Source of the DNA: Anas platyrhynchos | Lineage: Eukaryota > Chordata > Aves > Anseriformes > Anatidae | Direction: 5' to 3' | NCBI RefSeq assembly: GCF_047663525.1 | Contig: NC_092588.1 | Coordinates: 90,517,501 to 90,581,500, forward strand | Length of the DNA stretch: 64,000 bases | In this document: in pieces, positions 1 to 11,410 of the stretch | How the letters are laid out: each line of letters begins with the position of its first letter | Position numbering within the stretch: the first letter of the stretch is position 1 | Position numbers and translations under genes: made by a program | Notes under the pieces: model-generated | Databases searched by the model: none | Seen by the model: the letters and a program-made list of their open reading frames with translations, nothing else | What the model was told of the DNA's origin: nothing

Positions 1-1621
1 TCACTATACCTAAGATAAGCAAGAATAGTCAGAAGAAAGTATAGTCAGGAGAAAAAAAAATAATGATAGGGAGAATGAAATCCTCAAAGATAGCATCTAA
101 CCTTTATAGGACACAGAAAACCACTTAGTACCAGCACTTGGTACAATGCTCAGCTCCATGAGGGCAACAGCAGTGTATCTGCTCTAGTAACGGTTTTGCC
201 TCTCCATAATATTAATTGATTGAATTTCAAATGGCAACATCAGTGTCAGCATGCTGTCTTCAAATCCCTGCCACGATTTTTCAGTGTGTGTACAGAGTGT
301 TTCCTACTGGAGCAGCAGGTAGACAGCCTCTAGCTAGTGCAGGGCTCTGTGTGATCCCTATTCTTGATGGCTGTAAGCCCTGGAGTGGCTTCCCCCAGTG
401 GAACAACTCACCTTTGCTCCTGTGTTCATCTCAGACAATGTAACGGGCAGCTTCTGCTGATCTGGGGTAATGTCCCCGTGCACTCCCAAGACCTGATGCA
501 GTTGAAGCTAAAAAAAGACAAAGGAAAACTAATGAAGAGAAGAAATGAAGAGAACAAAGAGAAGACAACTTCTAAAGGCATGCATAAAAATCTTGCCACC
601 AAACTACGTTCTTCAAGAATAAATTGTAACTTCCTAACTGAGGCCTTGATCCAAGGCCCAAGAGAGCTGGGGAGAGTGCTTTCTGCTGACTTCTTCTGGC
701 TGTGGGTCAAGTCCTTAGAGCAAAGTTTTATTTTCTCATAACTTAGAGCAGTGACACAGAGAATCACTGATTAAAAAACTGAAAATAAACAAACAAAACA
801 ATAAAAACCTTAAACTGTGCTTTGAAATAAATAAGGACCATGAGTTTTTCCTATTCTTTTTTTTTTTTTTTTTATATCTTAAAGAACAAAACAAACAAAC
901 AAAAAAACTAACAACACTCAAAACTGTGAAGTAATGCATACCACCGTGATCACAAGTTTAAAAGCCCATCTGTTGATAGGCAGGCCCAGCTTGTCAGAAA
1001 TGCCTCCTTGCACAGAAGGCCCAAATGAAGCGGCTGGGGCCTTGAGAAGGATCCTCAGGTGACATCCAATGCTGCAGCTCTCTGGTGGTGTTAGGGCAGC
1101 ATGTGCCAGCCCTGCTTCTCCTGAAGGTTCTGCAGGCCCTCCACATCACTTGGAGCTCATATCTAAGTCATAGCAAAAACTGGGCATTACAGATGCCTTT
1201 TTGTGAGCCTTCACTTGGAAATTTGGTCCCACAGACCTCTCTGCTGAGTAGCCCCAGATGAATACTATTCTGACAGCAAGATTAAAAGCGGAAACCACAC
1301 TTGGCACCCATGTAAAGGTAAATTTATGTCATTTTCCTCTTCAATTTTATCTCTTGCGACAGTATTAATCGTCCCCAAATGACATATTTTTATGATGGTC
1401 TTTTCTTTATTAAGTGCTGAGCAAAACCTGTATTTCTCCAGAGCACTGAGGGGCCACTGGTGTGAATTTGTCATTAACATGCTAAAGAGTTCTGCTGCAG
1501 AAGCAGTGTGACCTGTTCGTTTGTATGTTAATAGAACTCGTGTCTAGAAAGATTTGAAGGCGGTCTTCTGGCAGACACAGAGTGCTCATTAGGACAAAGA
1601 AAAGGGCTTCTGTGAAATAAT
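1..1621. other. Intergenic, no gene seen
   Basis: Open frames here reach at most 125 codons, overlap on opposite strands and show no recognisable domain. There is a T-rich tract near 858-874 and A-rich repeats near 880-905. Confidence 0.7.
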
Positions 1622-1870
1622 AATAATAATTAATACTTTTCCACTTCTGTAGCGCCTTTCATTCAAACAACTCCAAGCATCCCACAAATTAATTAGGCGT
1701 CACAGCAGTTCTGGTAAGTGCCATCCGCTACAAATCTGCCTCAGGAACTCATGGGGTGGAGATGGGGAAGGAGAGATATTTGTCCCAGACTTTCCATGGA
1801 GTCAAGTGGGAGAGCTCTGAAGAGCACCTGGAGTCCTGAGGCACATGCCTCTGCAGCCTGACACTAAGGT
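1622..1870 (+). mobile_element. Possible ancient SINE-like (MIR-type tail) relic
   Basis: AGCGCCTTTCATTCAAACAA, AATTAATTAGGCGTCACAGC, GATGGGGAAGGAGAGATATT, TTGTCCCAGACTTTCC, GAGAGCTCTG and GGAGTCCTGAGGC occur in the order of the MIR/L2-type tail found in amniotes (cell-count-like motif, then a GGGGAA...GAG and TTGCCCA-like block). Similarity is by eye and diffuse. Confidence 0.4.
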
Positions 1871-2373
1871 GGCACTGCTGGGTACAGTGCAAAGAAGCAG
1901 AGTGGCTATAGAGGGTCTAGAAAAAAAATTTCTTAACACCAAGAAAATGTATCAGTTATTACATTTCACTCTGGATTCCTGAAATGAGCTTCTATAAAAA
2001 TGTAGAAATGAAAGTGGCCTGGTTTTCATTTATACTGAGCATATGTGGCTAAATCTCAGCTAATTCTGGGCATTTTGGTGTGAATGCAGATATCAGACTG
2101 AAAGCTGCTGGATTTCAAACAGTTGGCTGTGCAGAGTCACAGGAAACAGAAACTGTGGTCCTGGCTCTTATTTGATGTACAGCTGATGTGTGTGACATTT
2201 GTGTTGTGGTGAAGGTGTAACATATCTGTATTAGGACATCTTATAGGATCGTGCCATGTAGCAAAGACGTACTTCTGGCAGAGAGACAGACTGATGAGAG
2301 GAGCTGGAAAATGTTGGAAGCTAGAGGCCGTGGCTAGTAACTAATTTATGTAGGAGATATTTCCTGTCATATA

Positions 2374-3525
2374 TAGAATCACAGAACCACAGAATCATCT
2401 AGGTTGGAAGAGACCTCAAGATCATCGAGTCCAACCTCTGACCTAACACTAACCAGTCCTCCACTAAACCTTATCACTAAGCTCTGCATCAAAATGTCTT
2501 TTAAAGACCTCCAGGGATGGTGACTCAACCACTTCCCTGGGCAGCCCATTCCAATGCCTAACAACCCTTTCAGTAAAGAAGTTCTTCCTAACATCCAACC
2601 TAAACCTCCCATGGCACAACTTTAGCCCATTCCCCCTTGTCCTGTCACCAGGCACGTGGGAGAACAGATCAACCCCCACATCACTACAGCCTCCTTTAAG
2701 GTACCTGTAGAGTGTGATAAGGTTGCCCCTGAGCCTCCTCAGCCAGTTTCTAACCCAACTAAGCATATGCCAGTTTCTTGAGGAGAATGCTGTGGGAAAT
2801 GGTGTCAAAAGCCTTGCTGAAGTCAAGTAGACCACATCCACAGCCTTTCCCTTATCCACCAAGCACGTCACTTTGTCATAGAAGGAGATCAGATTCATCA
2901 AGCAGGACCTACCTTTCATAAACCCATGCTGACTGGGCCTGATCGCCTGCTTGCCCTGCAAGTGCTGCGTGATGACTCTCAAGATAATCTGCTCCATGAG
3001 CTTCCCAGGCACTGAGGTCAAAATAACAGGCCTATAGTTCCCTGGGTCTACCTCCTGGCCTGGTAGATGGGCATCATGTTTGCTAGCTGCCAGTCGACTG
3101 GGACCTCCCCTGATAGCCAGGACTGCTGATAAATGATGGAAACCAGCTTGGCCAGTTCTTCTGCCAGTTCTCGCAGCACCCTCAGGTGGATCCCATCCAG
3201 CCCCATCGACTTGTGTACATCCAAGTGCTGTAGTAGGTTGCCAACCATTTCCTTGTGGATTATGAGGGCCATGTTCTGCTTCCCATCCCCTTCCACCAGC
3301 TCAGGTATCCAGAGAACAACTGGTTTTGCCACTAAAGACTGAGGCAAGAAAGGCATTAAGCACCTCAGCCTTTTCCTCATCTCTCATCACTAAGTTTCCC
3401 CCCGCATCTAGTAAAGGATGGACATTCTCCTTAGTCCTCCTTTTTATGTTAATATATGTATAAAAACATTTTCTGTTACCCTTCTGATCACTCATGCCTT
3501 TCCTGTGATTCCTACTTCTAGAGGA
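2374..3525 (-). mobile_element. CR1 LINE, 5'-truncated, with internal deletion and frameshifts
   Basis: Minus-strand reading gives CR1 ORF2 pieces in three frames: NRKCFYTYI and DEEKAEVLNAFLASVF (3301-3495), [20 protein letters not shown] (3048-3380), then [20 protein letters not shown] and the C-terminal [20 protein letters not shown] block (2464-3021). The order matches CR1 reverse transcriptase. The segment that should hold the catalytic FADD box is missing: AVDVVYL is soon followed by the post-[17 protein letters not shown] block, a deletion near 2750-2830. The 3' end (about 2374-2440) shows the usual CR1 terminus with short TTCTGTGA-type repeats. The element is dead. The 5' edge is approximate. 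Confidence 0.93.
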
Positions 3526-4644
3526 GTTGAGAAGGAGTTGAGAGGTTGAGAAGGAGAAGCTTGAGAGGTGTCACTTGAGGGTAGGAGTGCTAAAGGCCCA
3601 AAGAAGTACTCAGAGGCTTTCCTCACACTGACTGAGGAACGTAAGTCCTTCTGTCAGCACAGAATTGTACCTGTAGCGGGTGATAGGAACATCTGTCCCA
3701 TCAAGCTTAACCTCTGCAGGGTGGAAATGGATACATAACTATACTCCTATCAGCTCTATCAAACATTTCTGAAATAAACTCAAAAGGCTTACTGGACAGA
3801 ATGGACAATGTTGTGTCTTTTGTCATATAGGTAGTATTATGGGGAAGGAATAGGAGGAAAGAAAAATAATTGCTTTTTCTGACTGGATCCGGATGCAAAA
3901 ATGTCCCCCTGCTCCCCCCACTCTGCACCCACATGCACATATACACACACATGCACACACACACATGAAAACTGGAGAATTGTATATTCCTAGCTCAGTA
4001 CTTGTAGACAGCTTTTCATATCATGTGAACAGGGCAAATGGGCTGAATTAAATTTATTAGGTCAGGGCAAGATAACAAAGCCCATCTTGTAGCGTTGCTC
4101 TGTCCTCAGGTTTGAAGATTTTGCAGATCAAGATGCCCTTTATTCCACTTGTCAGTCATTTGTGTGAACTGACAAATAGGGAAAAGTAGTTGCTAATGCA
4201 GAGTAGAAACAGTTAGGTCTTTAAACAGAGGGACAGTATGTGGCTCGTCTCTGTACCAGTGTTTATCTATGCACTTCATGTTGTATTTGCAATGGATATA
4301 GAGAAGACCATGAAGTAAACGGTGTCTTTGCCCTGAAGAGCATCTCATCTAAGGAGCATGGAGAAACATCATATATATAATTACTTTGCCATAGGAACGA
4401 GACTGCTTCATCTGGCAAATTACAAGAGTACATATTTGAAGGAAGAATTTATTGGAAGAAAGTTGCTTTACTGAAATAACAGCAAGTACCTGAAAAGAGA
4501 TAGACTAAAAAAGATTAAAAGTGATTTCTTAGGCAGGAATCAGAAAAGACCCGGAACATACACCAAACATTTTCTCATTGTATTCAGATGAAGCCAGAAG
4601 CTGGCACATACAGAAGATGCTGTAACTGTTCAGTTATGATTGGA
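3526..4644. other. Intergenic, no gene seen
   Basis: Between two CR1 remnants. It contains a GAGAAGGAGTTGAGAGG duplication at 3520-3570 and the CA repeat. No coding potential recognised. Confidence 0.7.
3925..3965. repeat. (CA)n-rich microsatellite
   Basis: Imperfect CA repeat with ATG interruptions (CACATGCACATATACACACA, then ATGCACACACACACATG). Its Cys/Met-rich minus-strand frame is a repeat artefact. Confidence 0.9.
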
Positions 4645-4704
4645 CTATTGGATTATGATCATGGAGGTCTTTGCCAACCTTAAGGATTCTACAGTTCTAT
4701 GAAG
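4645..4704 (+). mobile_element. Degraded CR1 3' end
   Basis: The stretch has GGACTATTGGATTATGATC, then GGAGGTCTTTGCCAACCTTA and GATTCTACAGTTCTATGA, in the order and spacing of the CR1 3' terminus. It is heavily diverged and 5'-truncated to about 60 bp. Confidence 0.6.
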
Positions 4705-7700
4705 ATATGGTTTATTTTTTTTGTTTAGATTCAGATGGAAGGAAAATAAGCATCTAAAACTGCTGCATTCTCTAACTCTCATCCAAATCAAAATTTAGCC
4801 AGGCTATGCAGAAATTCTTCCTGTTTTCTTCAAGGATTCCCCCCGCCTTTTATTTTTTGCCAAGTATTAAGGTTTTCTGCCACTCAAGAATATACCAAAT
4901 GATATAATTTATCCAGCAAAGTAAATGTCAGACAAAGCCCAGAAATATCAGTTGTTAAATTATCAGTGAGTCTACTAACAGTTTTCTGTTTCATTGTTTA
5001 ATGCTAAAGGAAAATAGGAAAAGAATTGAAAGAACATTGGGCAAATTCCACTTGGTTCCCTTTATGGTTCAAGCAATGGTTTGGAGTTTCCTTGAGTTCA
5101 TGGTAGTAAAATAAAACAAATCATACTCTCTCCATGTGGATTGGAAACCATGTCTAACAACAGAGGAAAAGTATTGAAAAACCAAAAGGTGTGAAAGAGA
5201 AAAGAAACACAAAAGAAAAAAAAAAAAAAGCAGAATGGCAGAGACTCAAAAAAGAACTGGGAGAAAACACATTTTGGAGCAGGCTTTGTATAAATGAAGG
5301 TATTTTGGGGCATCTTTACTTATGCCTGTATTCATGTGATACAAAGTTCATTCAGACTAAGGCCCTCAGCTAATTCACTTGCTCTCACATCATAGCTTTA
5401 GACAATTGCAATCCTGAATATTTTAAAGCTCATTTTACTGATTACAGTAGTCACAATTTCCCAACAGCCATGCAGGGTTATGTCACTGTAGTTCACTGGA
5501 TATACCTTAGCCTAATGGCAGAACTAATAACGTGCATAACTGATAGTGTCATGCCAAAATCAGCAATACACTGCTGATTTCAGTAACCCAATTTAGAAGA
5601 GAAGGATCAGTTAAAGAAAAGTTAGCATTAGCTCGCAAAAGCACTTATGACCTGTTTCCAAAGGGCAATGACAGAGCACTTTGGTAAAAGAATTAATATG
5701 ACTTACATTAGGGTTTAAAGTGGCTCTGGGAATTATCTGTCATCTAGAAGTAAAAGAGCTGATATCTGTCTTAGTTGTGAGATGTAAATTTTGTTTAGGT
5801 TGCATCATTGGGTATTTACTTTTTTTTTTTTCCTCTGAGAATAAAATACATTTTAAAATACATTATTAAATATCAATTAAGTAGCCAGGTTCTCATTTAG
5901 ATTAAAAGGAAAAATTGCAAACCCCTGTCTGTTGTGTGCTCCAGGCTCAGGGGGCTATGCAGGAGCACAGTGAAAAGAAAAGAGAAGGAAGAAACAGAAG
6001 ATGTTTAACATTCAGAATTTGTCCACAGCTGATAATTTATTGGAACTCATCTGTAACAAGGCCTGGCACTGATTTATAAGTTGATTTGAAAAATAAATAA
6101 AAGTGATAGAAACCTGCATTCGGTTTTAATGATAGACTGTTGCAGCGTGAAAAGTAAGGATATGAAACATTGCAAGGAAATTAGATATTATGCCCTGAAG
6201 ACAACTGCAGCTACCAGCCCATTAATTGTTAGATATTTATTATTAAAAATTTCTTTTCATGAGCGACTGCAGAATATTTGCGCTCTTAAAGTTGTTGAGT
6301 TCTGACATGAATGGAGTGTATGAAGCTCATTTTTTTTCTTGCCTCTGTGTGCGTGCGTGTATGTGTTTGTGGAGCTGACAAGGTAGCTGACCCCCAAATG
6401 TGATGAATCTTTACTGCACAATTACAAACACTCAAGTGCTGCCTCTGAATTGATAGTGAATAGGATAATGAATGCTGGGAAGTTTGTTTCTGCTCTGAAT
6501 CTCAATAGCAAGGGGCCTGTGGGTGCCCTTAAATGGCTCTCTCTGGAAGCACAGAGTACCTGACTGTTCACAGTGAAATGAACATCATCTCAAAGGGGCT
6601 CTGAGGGTTCACATCCATAGCCTACCATTGTGTGGGTGCTCCCAGAATGCCACTGATCACTTGCCAGATGCTGCAGACAGGTAGCTAGGAAACAAACACG
6701 CAAACAAACAAAAAAAAAAACCAGCCATGCATATCAGCCAAACCTAAAGGAAGGTACATATTTTAACAAGTGCTCTAAAGCTCTTGGCAAACAGAAGCAT
6801 TTTATCATGTCTTAAAAATACAGAGGACATTTGATTAAATACATTCTAAACAGTTTACAGAAAGGCAAGACCACCTAATATGTTCTCCTACTTCTCCATC
6901 CTGGAATTACACAACAACCAGCATTGCTGATCTTTTAAGGAAGCAATACCTAAGAGAGAGAGCACGCATCTGACTGATGCATAGGAGGCATGGCACAGGG
7001 AGCTGAGTGCCTGTGTGCTGATTGCCACACTGCCGGCTGAGCATGCATGCTGACCCACCTGTATAAACAGATGATAATCTGCCCTTTCTTTTAAAAGCAT
7101 TTTGAGGTCAACTACTACAAATGGGAGACAGACAGAGAGAGCAGAACAGAATGTTTTATTATTACATGGTTATATTTCAGCAGTAGCGAGAATTAAGATG
7201 TTACAAAAATATATAATGAGGAATGGTCCCTACCTCAACTGGCATGTGATCTACCTGTCTCTCATTCTGCTATGAATTATTAAGAGCAGTAATAGTAATT
7301 AAGTGGGATAATAACGTGGTTACAGAAACTTTTTGGAGGAAGATCACATTTTAAACATTTGCTACTTGGGCTTGTGTGGCATTTTGAACATAAATGGGAA
7401 CTCTTACTCTACTACAGGGAAAACAATGCATGCATCCTTGTTTCTCTTTCCCTTCCAAGTTGCATAAGGCAGTTTGTCCCCAATTCTCCATTTTCCTTTC
7501 ACTTGGAAAACCACCTCTGTTAAGCCACATGCCCTATACAAGTGAGGTTTTCAAAAACTGAACAGGGATGCATTCAGCCCATAGTAAGAAGTACCTGGTA
7601 CTTCGTCTGTCTTTGTGGTGTGAACGTTTTTCTCCATAATGATATATCATCTACAGTCTACCTAAGAGTAATTTCCTCCTAGGTGTTTCTTTGGTGTTTC

Positions 7701-9949
7701 TAATGAAGATAAAACGTGGGAGGCCACATTTCATTTACAGAACATGGATTTGGAAAGGGGGAACATTTTACACAGTGCAAAGAAGACAGGCAGCTATTAA
7801 AGAAGATTCACAGTTATAGGCAAATATACTAATGGTGGGGTTAGCTCTTGAAATGAGAATTTATAACATGCCTTAACCTAATCCCTCATTAAGATAATTT
7901 ATTCCCACCCTCAAGGTCTCACATCACAGCTAGCACTAGGCAAATAATTAGTAACAAACAATTCATTTGATCAATTTCAACTCTTCTTTTTTAATGAATT
8001 GTCATCTAACACAGTACATTTTCTCAAATATATTTATTATTCAACATTATTTGCCAATTTCTGTTACAAATTTGTAGGCTGTTGTTTATTCAGGAGGAGT
8101 TGGGTGCTGTATGGTAGGCAGTATGAATGGATGCAGAAGTCATATGGCATAACCCTGTTCTCTGTCTGGGAAATGGGACATAGAGATGAATTTTGTGAAT
8201 ACTCAGGCTTTCAAAATTTGAACTAAATAAGGTTGAGTGTGTTTTTTGCGCATAACTCATGTATGACAATGGCAGCTCTTTGCTTTGCAGTCACATTGCT
8301 TTAAAGACTCACAGCTCCTTTTTATAGCAAGCTGGGAAAAGGATCTACTTCTACTTTGCTGCTGTGAGATAGCATCCTGCCATAGAGAAGGTTGCAAGCC
8401 TTTGTGCTAATTAAGATAGCCTTAGGAAGTTACTGCATCGGAAATGTTTCCTGAATGAATCTCCAGCAAGTGTCCAATGCTTGAAGTACTGACTAAGCTC
8501 TTTGCCCAGCTGCCCTTCTGCCACTGTGGAGAAACCTGTGGGAGCCTACTTCACAAACATGGCATCTAGAGGACTGACAGGCTGTGAAATGAATTGGGGT
8601 CTCTGACACGGCCATATCTGGGCCACCACCACAGCAGCCCTGGAAGGTATTTTCAAACTACATTTTTCTTGTTGTTTCAGCCAGAATGAGCGCAGTTATC
8701 ACACTAATGAAATTCTTACATCTCTGTCAGCTGAGGGAAATAAAGCCACACAATGCCACTTCCTAAAACAGCAGCATAAAGCCACTGACTGAATGCATAG
8801 CCTATAAAAAAAGAAAAATACAATGTATAATAAGCAGTCATGGTATAAACGCACCAGACTGGCGAGTTGCAGGGCTGCATCAGATTCACCCCATACAGCA
8901 TTCCTGTGCCAGTGTTTTTCTTTTCTGTGCCTGTGGAGTTTTGTTGCTCTTCATGTGAGGACGAGTGCCTGTTGATTGTGATGGAAGTTGAAGGACTAAT
9001 TCTGAAGATCTTGAAAGCCAGCTTCTTACTGCAAGGTTGTTTAAGGACCAGCAAGACAGAGTTTGGTGTGTGTGTCACCCTTTACAGTGATAACTGGGTG
9101 GTTTAAAGACTATCACTAGACAGTACTGCAAAATTAGAAACTTCATTTAAGATTATGTTCCAAGACACTCAGGTAGCAAATCCAACTAAAGTACTCAGCC
9201 TCAACTCAGCTGATAAAAAGCTGCAACTACTCAGACACAGAAAAGTATTTTAGCACCTAAAACTAACCGCTTTATAAACAATGTAATACATTTTCCTGCA
9301 ACGCTTTATCCTTCGCATGCCTGGATACAAAGCAAAAAAAACTGCGTGGGGGACTTTTTGAGAGGGTTAAGTGTCAAACTACACTGTTCTGGCTGGGGAC
9401 CGTTACAATTTCCCCATAAAAAATTTATGTTCTGTGCATAACATTATCAAAACCTTAACTCAATTTTAATTTAGCTCAAGAATTTCCTTAGGATAAACTA
9501 TTAGAAATCTGCTACATGAATGCCAATTAAGAAACTCAAATGAAGTATTAGTATGCAGTATTTCTAATGAAGACACCATTAAAAAAAAAAAAAAAAAAAA
9601 AAGACAACACATCCACATCACCCCTTACTTCAAAAATGGCTAAAGCAAAGAAAAACAAGTTCATAGTTTAACCATTTTTCCCCCTTTGCTTGCAGGGGAT
9701 GTACTGTTTTAGAGGACTTTTAGATGGCCAGCTCTCCAAAGCATGGCCTCACCTATTTCTCCACGTTGAAAAGGCAGTTTAGACTTCCTGCTAAATCCCA
9801 TCCCAGTATAACTTCCGAGGAGAAACAAGTGTCATGAACAGATTCACCGCTATTGATGCTTCAGTTACAATACTGGGGAAGTGTAAGTAACAAAATTAAA
9901 TGAAATCATTTGTAAAAGTGCTTATTCATTTTTGTACTGTAAAACTGGT

Positions 9950-9957
9950 AACATATA

Positions 9958-9989
<32 letters not shown>

Positions 9990-9990
9990 G
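9950..9990. repeat. (TA)n microsatellite
   Basis: Two runs of alternating TA separated by one TT break. It gives a spurious Tyr/Ile-rich frame on the plus strand. Confidence 0.95.
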
Positions 9991-11379
9991 CTACATGTTT
10001 TCTCTAAAAGATGCAACATACTTACTAGGAAAATGCCCACGTAGACTGTATCGTACAAAGTGGTGGGAGGATACTGTCCCTCAAAAATTTTGCTCCATAT
10101 CCTTCAACATAGCCTATAATTTACTATCTCTGACAAGATTACATCCTTCTCCGAAAAAATAAGAACTGAAATAAAGCAAATGCTTTAAAAATTGTTACTT
10201 ATTCTGGATTAGAAGCAAGTTTAATGCATATTAAATGTACAAGGTCATAGTAGCACTCTGTCCTTCGTTTAGAATGGAAAGGTCTCTTGAACACTTCTAC
10301 TTTATGGAAGATGCTCTCTCTCTCTGGGCAGAACAGAAGCACTAGCTTCTTTTCTGAGGTTTCTGTTATCAGAAATGCAAGTAGCACTTACAATCGTATT
10401 GCACTGAAATAACAATAGATCTGCAGTCTGTGCTGCTCATATGATAAAAGGCTTTACAGTACATTGTGCAATGGACTACATTCAATAGAATCTGGATGAA
10501 GCTGTGGTTACTGCACATCTTGCAAACAATACAGTTTTTTTATAGAAAACCATAGAGAAACAGGGAGATGTATCTGAACAGAAGTTTATTAATCCCTTGT
10601 TTAAAGGAAATCTGTAGTGTCAGCTATAGACTTCTGAGTAACAAATCCAAGTAAATCACCTGATTTGCTTTTGGATACCAGCATTCCAGAGGCAAAGAGA
10701 CTAAATTAGGTTAGAGTCATAACCATCAGTTACTCCATGCAGTCAAAATAAATCAACAATTGACTACACACATTGAGAGCTAGTCAGGATGTAGCTCATA
10801 CATTAACCAAAATGAAATTACACCTGTTAGAAAAATGTATTTTTATTTATCACTAGAATAATAAAAAATATAAATCTGTGCTTAATAGGAAGAACATGTT
10901 GCTCCCTACAGCAATGTGCAGCTCACAGGCTACTAGAACTAGTGCTTTGGTAGTTGGATATTAATAGACTCCACAAGCAATAGCACATGATATGACGTTT
11001 CTCCTTCATCTTTTCATGCAAAGAGAGCTCCAAGGTTATGAGACTACATGAGTATTCAAGGAAGTATGGTTGCATCTCTTTGCATGAAGAAATAGTACAT
11101 ATACCATTGGCTCCGAAGAATAAACCCATGAACACTCCATAGTGGCTCATCTGTCATCTGTGAAATAGTAGAAAAATTACTTATATAAAACTAGTAACCA
11201 GGAATAGTGGAGAGAAAAAAGTAAAGGGCAAGAGCAGAGGCACAATAGAGATATGAACTATAAGCAATCTGGTATAGGTTGCTCCCCGAAAAAAAGGAAC
11301 AGCATTCTTCTGAAGGACCACTTCCTCACGTAGCTATCTCAGCTTCTTCTGTTGCTGCCTTACAAAATCCATGAGCAGG

Positions 11380-11408
<29 letters not shown>
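11380..11408. repeat. Poly(A), 29 bases
   Basis: Uninterrupted A run. I looked for a processed pseudogene or SINE upstream of it and saw none. Similar A runs lie at 9581-9602 (22) and 11815-11838 (24). Confidence 0.95.

Positions 11409-11410
<2 letters not shown>

Noticed and set aside
8716..9078. 120-codon minus-strand open frame in the downstream flank
   Set aside because: No domain and opposite-strand overlap with another frame. No evidence of an exon.
9560..9610. Processed pseudogene or SINE ending in the poly(A) at 9581-9602
   Set aside because: No recognisable gene sequence upstream of the A run and no flanking duplication.
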